From: an uncultured Bacteroidales bacterium
GTDB taxonomy: Bacteria > Bacteroidota > Bacteroidia > Bacteroidales > Muribaculaceae
Assembly: GCA_947173955.1 (NCBI GenBank)
Contig: CAMWHE010000021.1
Location: 1-37,171 of the forward strand
Length of the DNA stretch: 37,171 bases
Direction: 5' to 3'
Shown: positions 8,978 to 16,533 of the stretch, one piece after another
How positions within the stretch are numbered: the stretch's first letter is position 1
Layout: every line of letters begins with the position of its first letter
Position numbers and translations under genes: made by a program
Notes under the pieces: model-generated
Database searches by the model: none
What the model was told of the DNA's origin: nothing
Seen by the model: only the letters and a program-made list of their open reading frames with translations

Positions 8978-9565
8978 ATGTTGACATATAATACGAGACT
9001 CAAGAAACTTACTCTTCCAGAATATGGACGAAATATTCAGCGAATGGTAGATCACTGTGTTTCAATCGAAGATAGAGATGAGCGTACAAAATGTGCTCGA
9101 TCCATTATCATATCAATGGGTAATCTCTTCCCGGAATTCCGCAACGCTGAGACAAGCGACCGTAAACTTTGGGATCATTTGGTAATTATGTCGGATTTTA
9201 AATTAGATGTCGACTTTCCTTGTGAAGTGATTAGTGCTGAAAGCCTTACTACTAAGCCTACTCCAATTGAGCGGGAAACGACCAATATAAAGTATTATCA
9301 TTATGGTCGCTCTTTGCTTCACATGGTTGAAAAAGCTGCCGAGATGGAGGTAGGCGCGGAGCGTGATGCCCTGATAGGGTTGTTGGCTAATCATATGAAA
9401 AAACTGATGCTTGCCGTCAACAAAGATGGTGTGGAAGATGCAAAAATATTTAAGGATCTTTATCAGATGACTGACGGGCGTATTAATGTTGAGCCGGGAA
9501 CGATGAAACTTCATGAATTTAAAGAATTGCCTCAGCCCGGCGGAAAAAAGAAAAAGAAAAAATGA
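8978..9565 (+). CDS. DUF4290 family protein
   Basis: A 195-aa protein. The N-terminal pattern LTYNTRLKKLTLPEYGRNIQ, then CVSIEDRDERTKCARSII and MGNLFPEFRN, followed by KLWDHLVIMSDFKLDVDFP, is how I recognise the Bacteroidetes-restricted DUF4290 family. The function is unknown. There is no signal peptide or membrane segment, so it should be cytoplasmic. It ends in a strongly basic tail (PGGKKKKKK), which could bind RNA or ribosomes. Its stop codon overlaps the rimM start by 4 bp, a tight coupling that points to a role near ribosome maturation or cell-envelope growth, but this is inference only. Confidence 0.93.
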   Translation: MLTYNTRLKKLTLPEYGRNIQRMVDHCVSIEDRDERTKCARSIIISMGNLFPEFRNAETSDRKLWDHLVIMSDFKLDVDFPCEVISAESLTTKPTPIERETTNIKYYHYGRSLLHMVEKAAEMEVGAERDALIGLLANHMKKLMLAVNKDGVEDAKIFKDLYQMTDGRINVEPGTMKLHEFKELPQPGGKKKKKK

Positions 9566-10089
9566 TAACTCGCGCCGAGCTCTCGGAAATCGGATCAATA
9601 ACTAAAACACATGGCATTAATGGTGAATTAAATGCCTTGATTCCGGTAGACATAGATTTCGAATCTTTGTCTTGTATCGTATTGGACATTGACGGTATAT
9701 TCGTTCCGTTCTTTATTACCGGTCTTCGTCAAAAAGGCTTGGACGGCTATTTGATCAGACTTGATGGAGTTACTACAGAGGAAGAAGCTGCGGAATTTCG
9801 TGGAAAGACTATCTACGCTCTATCGCGCGAAATCGAATCTGAGGAGGATGAATCAGACGGAGGGTTATATGCTGACGATCTGATAGGATATAAGGTAGTT
9901 ACATCTGACAGATTGCTGCAGGGCGAGATTATTGATCTTGATACGTCGACGGAAAATGTGCTTTTTATTATCGAAGATGCTGGAGGTAAAACTTGTTTAG
10001 TTCCTGTTGTAGATGAGTTTATCAGCGATATTAATTCAGAAAATAAGATAATTACACTCGAACTTCCAAAGGGGTTACTGGATCTATAA
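9562..10089 (+). CDS. rimM: Ribosome maturation factor RimM
   Basis: A 175-aa protein of standard RimM length. The N-terminal domain contains EIGSITKTHGINGELNALIP, matching the G-x-I-x-x-x-H-G-(I/L)-x-G-E motif. The C-terminal PRC-barrel-like domain spans about residues 95-175 (LIGYKVVTSDRLLQGEIIDL; LVPVVDEFISDIN; ITLELPKGLLDL). RimM binds ribosomal protein S19 and assists maturation of the 30S head. The ATG overlaps the DUF4290 stop by 4 bp and follows a purine-rich run that also encodes the Lys tail of the upstream protein. Its usual partners trmD and rplS are not next to it here; rpsP is 1.6 kb away on the other strand. Confidence 0.95.
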   Translation: MITRAELSEIGSITKTHGINGELNALIPVDIDFESLSCIVLDIDGIFVPFFITGLRQKGLDGYLIRLDGVTTEEEAAEFRGKTIYALSREIESEEDESDGGLYADDLIGYKVVTSDRLLQGEIIDLDTSTENVLFIIEDAGGKTCLVPVVDEFISDINSENKIITLELPKGLLDL

Positions 10090-10279
10090 CCTGGTTCTGA
10101 TAATTTAAGTTTTATAGAATTTTTATCTTAAGTTTAATACATCGATTAATACAGGAATTTGTCAGAATGCCTGTCGGTGATAATGAACGGCTCTATTTAT
10201 TGGGTGGAGTCTTAGCGTCTCATAATAATGCCTTTTGAGTATCGTTACTAAGTGTAATGTATGGTTCTCCTCTGATGAT

Positions 10280-11629
10280 ATGAATATTTCATTGATCCAA
10301 CCGAAAATGACAATGCGTCCGATGGATACTTCATTGAAGACACGTATGGCTCCATCTCTTGGGCTTTATACTGTAGCATCTGTTATCCGGCATAATAACT
10401 GTGTGCCAGTTTTCAATGAGAATATAGAGACAATTGATTTCGAGCAGTCGGCTGATTTGGTTGGAATAACGGTAACTGTAGATACTCTTCCAAGAGCAAT
10501 CGATATTGCTAAAGTATATAGATCAAAAGGAATACCGACAGTTGCCGGAGGTATTCAAATAACGTCATGTCCGGAATCTGCACGGGGATATTTTGATGCG
10601 CTATGCATTGGATTTGCTGAAGGAACATGGCCTGACATAGTTCGTGATGTGCAATCTGGGATGCTTAAGGCAGAGTATCGCTGTATTAATCTTCCGTCTT
10701 CGGGCATTATTGGACCGGCATACGATCTTATTGATTATCGTAAATATCTATATGTCAATGTAATTTCAACGAGCAGAGGTTGTCCGTACAAATGTAGTTT
10801 TTGCTATAATAGTTGTGAGAATATTCGTCACTCGTATGTCAACAGACCCATTCCCGAAATAATAAAAGAAATCCGATATCTTAATCGACGTCATATAATG
10901 TTCATTGACGATAATTTCATCGGCAATCCTAAATGGACTCAAAGGTTTCTTGAGGCTATACGCTACATGAATTTAAAATGGCAGGCGGCTGTAAGTGCTA
11001 ATGTCGTGGACATACCGGGTATGCTTGATTTGATGAAAGAAACGGGATGTACGGCACTTTTTATCGGATTCGAGAGCATTAATCAAAAGTCCATTGATAA
11101 GACGGGAAAATATCAGAATATCACTGCAACTTATGAACGGTTATGTCATGAAATACACCGTCATGGAATAATGATTAATGCAAGTTTTGTTTTTGGGTTG
11201 GACGATGATGATCCGGAAACTTTTAGGCGTACGATTGACTGGATCGTGCGTAATAAAATTGAAACGGTAACATCTCATATTCTCACACCTTATCCAGGAA
11301 CACAACAGCATAAAGTCCTAATGAGCCAAAACAGAATTACGACGGATAATCTTTCAAAATATACTACCAGTAATGTTGTATTCCTCCCACAATGTCTATC
11401 ATCAGAGGAGTTGTATGAGGGTTATATACAGGTATATTCTGAAGTATATTCTTTGAAAAATATTATTCGCCGTTTTCCACAACACAACCGGTCGGCCTAT
11501 CTTATGTTTAATCTGTTTTATCGAAAGTATGGGCGGTTTACTGAGTTTATTTGTCGTTTAATCGGTTATAACCGATTGGGAAAATGGGTGGAGTCTATTA
11601 CGAAATTGGGACAGAATATAAGTTCATAA
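10280..11629 (+). CDS. Radical SAM protein with N-terminal B12-binding-like domain
   Basis: A 449-aa protein from the ATG at 10280 (MNISLIQPKMTMRPMDTS); a longer reading from a TTG at 10235 adds 15 residues with no support. Residues 1-140 resemble a cobalamin-binding Rossmann domain (DLVGITVTVDTLPRAIDIAK, TVAGGIQITSCPESARG) but lack the DxHxxG cobalt-ligating motif. The radical-SAM cluster motif C168-x3-C172-x2-C175 (RGCPYKCSFCYN) follows, and downstream segments fit the partial barrel (HIMFIDDNFIG, GCTALFIGFESINQKS, INASFVFGLDDDDPE, HILTPYPGT). This is the class-B, BchE/HpnJ-like architecture. The substrate cannot be told. It is monocistronic, sits between rimM and rpsP, and has no visible methyltransferase, RiPP or lipid-synthesis partner. 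Confidence 0.9.
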   Translation: MNISLIQPKMTMRPMDTSLKTRMAPSLGLYTVASVIRHNNCVPVFNENIETIDFEQSADLVGITVTVDTLPRAIDIAKVYRSKGIPTVAGGIQITSCPESARGYFDALCIGFAEGTWPDIVRDVQSGMLKAEYRCINLPSSGIIGPAYDLIDYRKYLYVNVISTSRGCPYKCSFCYNSCENIRHSYVNRPIPEIIKEIRYLNRRHIMFIDDNFIGNPKWTQRFLEAIRYMNLKWQAAVSANVVDIPGMLDLMKETGCTALFIGFESINQKSIDKTGKYQNITATYERLCHEIHRHGIMINASFVFGLDDDDPETFRRTIDWIVRNKIETVTSHILTPYPGTQQHKVLMSQNRITTDNLSKYTTSNVVFLPQCLSSEELYEGYIQVYSEVYSLKNIIRRFPQHNRSAYLMFNLFYRKYGRFTEFICRLIGYNRLGKWVESITKLGQNISS

Positions 11630-11641
11630 TTTATAAAAAGT

Positions 11642-11672
11642 TAGAGGCGACATCTATGAGATGTCGCCTCTA
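11642..11672. terminator. Bidirectional terminator between the radical-SAM gene and rpsP
   Basis: A perfect 14-bp stem, 11642-11655 with 11659-11672, closes on a 3-nt loop (ATG). Core sequence is AGAGGCGACATCT and its complement. It lies 13 nt past the radical-SAM stop on one side and about 28 nt past the rpsP stop on the other. A/T-rich flanks on both sides suit termination in both directions. Confidence 0.85.
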
Positions 11673-11699
11673 TAAATTTACGATGGAATAAGTATAGGC

Positions 11700-12236
11700 T
11701 TATTCTGCAGCTTCCTCAGCGGGAGTTGCTTCTTCTGCAGCGGCTTCTGCTTCTGCGGCAGCCTTAGCTGCAGCGATTTCAGCAAGTTTCTTAGCTACGG
11801 CTTCGGCTTTAGCCTTGTTCTTTGCCTGTTCTTCTTCAAGACGCTGCTTTGCAGCAAGCTCTTTCTTTGAAGCCATAGAGGTCTTTAAAGCGTCAACAGC
11901 AGCCTGCTTTTTCTGTTTCCATGCTGCGAAACGACGTTCTGCTTCAGCTTCGTCAAAAGCACCCTTCTTGACACCACCCTGGAGGTGTTTCATCAGAAGG
12001 ACACCTTCTTGAGAAAGAATGCATCGTACTGTGTCGGTGGGCTGAGCACCAACATTCACCCAATACAAAGCCCGTTCGAAATTCAATGTTATTGTAGCAG
12101 GATTAGTGTTCGGGTTGTAGGAACCTATCCTTTCAATAAACTTACCATCTCGTGGTGCCCTGCTATCGGCGATTACAATAGGATAAAACGCATAGTTCTT
12201 GCGACCATGACGCTGTAATCTGATTTTTGTTGCCAT
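11700..12236 (-). CDS. rpsP: 30S ribosomal protein S16 with long C-terminal extension
   Basis: The first 80 or so residues are canonical S16 ([38 protein letters not shown], then [20 protein letters not shown]). S16 is a primary 30S assembly protein. The total of 178 aa is about twice the usual bacterial length. The extra about 95 residues contain a short linker ([20 protein letters not shown]) and then an Ala/Lys/Glu helix that ends in an acidic Ala-Glu tail. Extended S16 proteins are known from Bacteroidetes, so the tail is a lineage trait and not an error. It is transcribed alone, with a good promoter at 12278-12308 and a terminator at 11642-11672. Confidence 0.97.
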   Translation of the reverse strand: MATKIRLQRHGRKNYAFYPIVIADSRAPRDGKFIERIGSYNPNTNPATITLNFERALYWVNVGAQPTDTVRCILSQEGVLLMKHLQGGVKKGAFDEAEAERRFAAWKQKKQAAVDALKTSMASKKELAAKQRLEEEQAKNKAKAEAVAKKLAEIAAAKAAAEAEAAAEEATPAEEAAE

Positions 12237-12277
12237 TGTTAATTGTTAAAATTTGGTTTTGTATTGATTAGCGACTG

Positions 12278-12308
12278 CAAAGGTAGTTATTTATTTGTTG
12301 ATTGCCAA
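12278..12308 (-). promoter_or_regulatory. Predicted promoter of rpsP
   Basis: On the minus strand TTG (12308-12306), a 20-bp spacer and TACCTTTG (12285-12278) match the Bacteroidetes consensus. The predicted start is near 12271, giving a leader of about 35 nt. The -33 box abuts the terminator of the upstream TPR gene. Confidence 0.7.
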
Positions 12309-12323
12309 CTTTTTTATATAAAA

Positions 12324-12360
12324 AGTCCGTCAGAATTATCAACTTAAATTCTGACGGACT
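12324..12360 (-). terminator. Intrinsic terminator of the gyrA-TPR unit
   Basis: A perfect 14-bp inverted repeat, AGTCCGTCAGAATT (12324-12337) with its complement (12347-12360), around a 9-nt loop. It lies 19 nt past the TPR stop in the minus direction and is followed there by TTTTATATAAAA. It separates this unit from the rpsP promoter immediately beyond. Confidence 0.85.
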
Positions 12361-12379
12361 GGTAAAAGGTTTTTTAATA

Positions 12380-13624
12380 TTAAAGTTGTTGCAATTTCTG
12401 AATGCGTTCCATATTTTCTGCGTCATTCAGGAAGTAATAGATCGAACGCAGATTGGCAAGAGACGAGTAGCTATTGTCAGGATCAACCTCATAAGCCTTT
12501 TCGAAATAAGAGGCGGCTTCTCGGAGCATTGGTTCTACTACGGCAGCTCTATGCTGGTTATATTCGTTTGTAGATAAGCTTGTAGCCTCTTCGTCGAGAT
12601 TCGCAGCCTTGGTAAACAGTAATTGACCCAGCTGAACATTGGCCAATGTGTGATTAGGATCGTGTGCCAGACACTTTTTGAATTGCTCAATAGCCTTTTC
12701 TGATGAATTGGTATTTGATTCTTCGTTTTCGTAAACTACACCAAGAATGAAATAGAGCTGTGCATTTTCGGGATCTGAGGCAATATACTCATTAAGCATG
12801 GCCTCTGCTTCTGCATAATTGCCCTGTTGCATCATATTATTGATAATGTTACCGATATATCTGTCGTCTTCTGCGCCATAGATGGGATAAGCCATTTCGG
12901 CATATTTGGCGATTATTCCGGCGCGCACGCTGTCAGGATAGTTTGCTGCTGCCGCCATAGCAAAATCGAATACATTCTTTGAGTTGTTACCCATTGCAAT
13001 TGCGCGGTCAAATGAGCGAAGCGTGCCTTCCCAATCTTCAAGATTGTATGCAGCCAGACCCTGATTGAATGATATTACGTTGAGTATTGAGTCTGGAAGA
13101 GCTGTGGGGGCGTTGGCGCCGAGTACGGGATCTGTTGGTGTGTTAAAAAGCAATTCCCAGGCATCGTACGCGCCTTTGTAATCTTTTTCACCCCACAGGA
13201 TGATAGCGGCATTATCAAACTGAGGATATGCCTTGCCTATCAATTTGATAATATCTTTTGAGTATTTGGTCTTTACTTTGCCTTTTGCATCGGTAACTGT
13301 GTCAAGAGACAGTGCTTTTGTAAGGTATTCGTAGCTGTCGATAAGAGCGTGACCCATTTCTTTGACATTTACAGGCATACCGGCACGATTCTCAATGTCT
13401 TTCTTCTCATAAAAATCAAAGCCATATTTACCGGCTACGTAGTAGGGATAGGCTGTTTCGGCGGTTTCCTCATTTGTAAATGCCGGTGTAAGAGCTTTTA
13501 CTTGTGCGGGGTAATCATCAACTTTTGATTTGAGATTACGTTCTACTTCCTTAACGACAGACATCTGTGCGGAAGCTGAGATTGCAGCTAATAAGCCTAA
13601 GCTCAAAATCAATTGCTTTTTCAT
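12380..13624 (-). CDS. Exported tetratricopeptide-repeat protein
   Basis: A 414-aa protein with a signal peptide (MKKQLILSLGLLAAISASAQ, cleavage after ASA), so it is likely periplasmic. The mature part is alpha-helical. Typical TPR segments include NYAEAEAMLNEYIASDPENA, LYFILGVVYENE, KAIEQFKKCLAHDPNHTLAN, and YFEKAYEVDPDNSYS, mostly in residues 200-410. It probably mediates protein-protein contacts; the partner is unknown. It lies 33 bp after the gyrA stop with no promoter or terminator visible between them, so it is most likely expressed as the second gene of a gyrA unit. Nothing in the sequence links it functionally to DNA topology. Confidence 0.92.
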   Translation of the reverse strand: MKKQLILSLGLLAAISASAQMSVVKEVERNLKSKVDDYPAQVKALTPAFTNEETAETAYPYYVAGKYGFDFYEKKDIENRAGMPVNVKEMGHALIDSYEYLTKALSLDTVTDAKGKVKTKYSKDIIKLIGKAYPQFDNAAIILWGEKDYKGAYDAWELLFNTPTDPVLGANAPTALPDSILNVISFNQGLAAYNLEDWEGTLRSFDRAIAMGNNSKNVFDFAMAAAANYPDSVRAGIIAKYAEMAYPIYGAEDDRYIGNIINNMMQQGNYAEAEAMLNEYIASDPENAQLYFILGVVYENEESNTNSSEKAIEQFKKCLAHDPNHTLANVQLGQLLFTKAANLDEEATSLSTNEYNQHRAAVVEPMLREAASYFEKAYEVDPDNSYSSLANLRSIYYFLNDAENMERIQKLQQL

Positions 13625-13657
13625 TTGCGGAATAGTTTGATATTAGAAATTTTAAGT

Positions 13658-16249
13658 TTATTCATTCATATCTTCATTTTCGGGATTGTCTTCGTCTGAG
13701 TCACCATCATCCTCGAGTTCCAGGGCAATATCAACTTCATCGATGGTTTCGTCTACCGGGGGCAGTTCCTGAAGGTCACTTTCAATACTCTCTGTTTCTT
13801 CTTCCGGATCTGAGTCAACACGACAAACAGATGCAATTTCATCGCCTCGTTTTTCAAGGTTAATGAGCCGCACACCCTGAGTCGCGCGCCCCATCACACG
13901 AATGTCGCTCACATGGAAGCGTAGTGTTATGCCCGATTTGTTGATGATTACAAGGTCATTGGTGTCGTTGACACTGTCAAAGGCTACAAGATAGCCTGTC
14001 TTATCAGTGACATTAATAGTCTTAACGCCCTTGCCTCCTCGGTTAGTGACACGATAATCATCAAGCAACGAACGCTTGCCATATCCTTGTTCGGATATTA
14101 CCATGACATTGTTGACTGTATCAGTCGGCATACATATCAGACCAATGATAGCGTCATCATCACCGTCAAGCGTCATGCCGCGAACACCTGTCGATACTCG
14201 TCCCATCGTGCGCACTTTTGACTCATGGAATCTAATGGCGCGTCCTTTGCGACATGCCATAAGAATTTCCGAGTCGCCGTCTGTGAGGTCTACACCGATT
14301 ACTCTGTCGCCTTCGCGGATGACGATAGCCTTTTTACCTCGGGCGTCAACACGTGCATATTCTTTGAGCGATGTTTTCTTTATAACGCCGTTTCGTGTGG
14401 CAAAAATCAGATTGTGGCTGCTGGTAAACTCTTCGTTACCGAGTTCTTTACAGCTGATTACTGCGTTGACGGCATCATCAGATTCTATATTCAACAGATT
14501 CTGAATAGCTCGTCCCTTAGTGTTCTTACCGCCTTCGGGTATTTCGTACACCTTCATTTTATATACAAGACCCTTGCTTGTGAAGAACAGCAGGCTGCAA
14601 TGCATTGAAGCCGGATAAATATATTCGATGAAGTCTTCTTCGCGTGTGTGACTGCCTCGGGAGCCGACGCCACCGCGATTCTGTGCGCGGAATTCGCTGA
14701 GTGCTGTGCGCTTGATATAACCGAGATGAGAAATGGTTATAATCATGTCATCATCTGAGTAAAAGTCTTCAGCATTGAAGTCGCCGGCCGTATAATCGAT
14801 TTCTGTTTTGCGTTTGTCGCCGTAAGTGTCGCGTACTTCTATAAGCTCGCTTTTTATCAGTTCGCGGCATACTACGTCATTATTTAGGATTTCATTCAGG
14901 CGTTCGATCTCTTTCTGCAGTTCTGCAAATTCAGCCTGGAGCTTGTCCTGTTCCAGTCCGGTCAGCTGCTTGAGTCGCATATCGACTATAGCCTGAGTCT
15001 GCGGATCGGTTAGGCCGAATGTCTGTGCCAGGGTTTCGCGGGCTTCGTCAGTGGAAGCGGATGCGCGTATTATGCGTATAACCTCGTCGATATTCTTTGA
15101 GGCTATGATAAGTCCCTCAAGTATGTGTGCGCGTTCCTGAGCTTTACGGAGTTCAAACTGTGTGCGACGTGTCACAACCTCATGTCTGTGATCTACGAAA
15201 GCCTGAAGGATCTCTTTGAGATTGAGAGTCTTCGGACGGCCTTTGACCAATGCCACATTGTTGACGGGGAACGATGCTTGCATCTGTGTCATCTTGTAAA
15301 GCTTGTTCAGGACTACTTTCGCATTTGCATCCTGCTTTATCTTTATGACGATATGCATTCCCTTATAGTTACTGCCGTCACGCAGATCAGATATGCCGTC
15401 AATTTTCTTGTCATTTACAAGATCGGCTATGTTTTCAATCAGCTTAGCCTTGTTGACACCATAGGGAATTTCGGTTACGATGATTTCTTCGTGATCTTTT
15501 TCCTGTACGATCTCAGCTTTCGCGCGGATGTTGATACTGCCACGGCCGGTCTCATATGCATCTTTTACGCCCGAGTAGCCATAAATGGTACCGCCTGTGG
15601 GGAAGTCGGGCGCGGGAATGATCTTCATCAGATCCTGTACAGTCAGATCCGGGTTGTCTATGAGAGCAACGCATGCATCAATGGATTCGGTCAGGTTGTG
15701 AGGCGGCATATTTGTGGCCATACCGACTGCGATACCTGATGCGCCGTTAACAAGCAGATTGGGGAATCTGTTGGGCAGTACGACCGGCTCCTGACGGGAG
15801 TTGTCGTAGTTGGGCTGGAAGTCTACGGTATCAGCGTCGATGTCTGCCAGCATTTCTTCGCCTATTTTTTCGAGGCGGACTTCTGTATAACGCATTGCTG
15901 CAGGACCGTCGCCATCGACAGAGCCAAAGTTGCCGTGGCCGTCAACGAGCGTGTACCTGAGCGACCATGGCTGTGCCATTCTGACAACAGTTCCATATAT
16001 TGATGAGTCGCCGTGCGGATGGTATTTACCCATGACCTCGCCGACGCAGTTGGCTGATTTTTTGTGAGGATGTGATGATGTATTTCCCATCTCATTCATG
16101 CCAAAAAGTACGCGTCGGTGTACGGGTTTTAGACCGTCGCGAACGTCAGGTAAGGCACGTGATACGATTACCGACATCGAATAGTCGATGTAGGCAGTCT
16201 TCATTTCTTTTTCAATATTGATCTTTAGAATGCGATCTTCTCCAATCAT
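13658..16249 (-). CDS. gyrA: DNA gyrase subunit A
   Basis: An 863-aa type IIA topoisomerase breakage-reunion subunit. The active-site tyrosine is Y121 in [10 protein letters not shown]. The quinolone-determining region reads [20 protein letters not shown], giving S82 (E. coli S83) and G86 (E. coli D87). The C-terminal beta-pinwheel has repeated blades and a GyrA-box-like TNRGGKG, and a second N-RGGVG motif starts it; this supports gyrase over topoisomerase IV, though the box is not the textbook QRRGGKG. The end is a very acidic tail (residues about 815-863). With GyrB (not in the window) it introduces negative supercoils using ATP. The ATG at 16249 gives [20 protein letters not shown], the expected family start. 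Confidence 0.96.
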   Translation of the reverse strand: MIGEDRILKINIEKEMKTAYIDYSMSVIVSRALPDVRDGLKPVHRRVLFGMNEMGNTSSHPHKKSANCVGEVMGKYHPHGDSSIYGTVVRMAQPWSLRYTLVDGHGNFGSVDGDGPAAMRYTEVRLEKIGEEMLADIDADTVDFQPNYDNSRQEPVVLPNRFPNLLVNGASGIAVGMATNMPPHNLTESIDACVALIDNPDLTVQDLMKIIPAPDFPTGGTIYGYSGVKDAYETGRGSINIRAKAEIVQEKDHEEIIVTEIPYGVNKAKLIENIADLVNDKKIDGISDLRDGSNYKGMHIVIKIKQDANAKVVLNKLYKMTQMQASFPVNNVALVKGRPKTLNLKEILQAFVDHRHEVVTRRTQFELRKAQERAHILEGLIIASKNIDEVIRIIRASASTDEARETLAQTFGLTDPQTQAIVDMRLKQLTGLEQDKLQAEFAELQKEIERLNEILNNDVVCRELIKSELIEVRDTYGDKRKTEIDYTAGDFNAEDFYSDDDMIITISHLGYIKRTALSEFRAQNRGGVGSRGSHTREEDFIEYIYPASMHCSLLFFTSKGLVYKMKVYEIPEGGKNTKGRAIQNLLNIESDDAVNAVISCKELGNEEFTSSHNLIFATRNGVIKKTSLKEYARVDARGKKAIVIREGDRVIGVDLTDGDSEILMACRKGRAIRFHESKVRTMGRVSTGVRGMTLDGDDDAIIGLICMPTDTVNNVMVISEQGYGKRSLLDDYRVTNRGGKGVKTINVTDKTGYLVAFDSVNDTNDLVIINKSGITLRFHVSDIRVMGRATQGVRLINLEKRGDEIASVCRVDSDPEEETESIESDLQELPPVDETIDEVDIALELEDDGDSDEDNPENEDMNE

Positions 16250-16320
16250 TGTTATTGCTTGTTAGTTTTGCGAATTCTGATATGCTTTAAGTGGCGCAAA
16301 TCCGAATGTCAATTATCATA

Positions 16321-16328
16321 CAAAGGTA
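16321..16328 (-). promoter_or_regulatory. Predicted -7 element for gyrA
   Basis: Minus-strand TACCTTTG matches TAnnTTTG and sits 72 bp before the gyrA ATG. No TTG lies at the expected -33 distance, so the promoter call is partial. An A/T-rich block lies upstream of it. Confidence 0.5.
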
Positions 16329-16469
16329 ATGAAATTTTTCCATATTTATATAATTTTTATTTGAAAATTGTGGTATGGTAAAATGCCGTAGACACAACAC
16401 GGTCAAAGCAGATTTAATAGATGTCGTTTATGTGAAATTTCGCCTTTGTTAAAGATTTTTTAGTGTCGG

Positions 16470-16487
16470 TTGGCACAAAAATTGCTC
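16470..16487 (+). promoter_or_regulatory. Sigma-54 (RpoN)-type -24/-12 promoter upstream of clpC
   Basis: The sequence TTGGCACAAAAATTGCTC matches the RpoN consensus TTGGCAC-N5-TTGCT, with the essential GG (16472-16473) and GC (16484-16485) exactly 10 bp apart. The predicted start is near 16497, about 37 nt before the clpC ATG at 16534. RpoN promoters need an enhancer-binding activator; I see only a weak inverted pair (CCGT/ACGG, about 16388-16404) where its sites could lie. The match is seen directly; use by RpoN is inferred. Confidence 0.55.
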
Positions 16488-16498
16488 TATATACGTTA

Positions 16499-16506
16499 TA
16501 TATTTG
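16499..16506 (+). promoter_or_regulatory. Possible primary-sigma -7 element of clpC
   Basis: TATATTTG fits TAnnTTTG and lies 27 bp before the clpC ATG. TTG boxes upstream are at wrong distances (14 or 26 bp), so it is an incomplete match. It may give basal expression beside the adjacent sigma-54-type site. Confidence 0.4.
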
Positions 16507-16533
16507 CACACATTAAATTGAAAGGCTATATAA

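Noticed and set aside
10090..10279. Possible small gene or RNA between rimM and the radical-SAM gene
   Set aside because: No open frame of note, no strong hairpin and no consensus promoter; only an A/T-rich spacer is seen.
12302..12577. 91-codon plus-strand ORF opposite the TPR gene end
   Set aside because: Begins within the rpsP promoter/terminator zone and reads through the terminator stem; a shadow frame.
15125..15739. 204-codon plus-strand ORF opposite gyrA
   Set aside because: Lies entirely inside gyrA on the other strand, composition is Cys/Phe/Tyr-rich without motifs, and no start signal is present; a shadow of the gyrA codon pattern.
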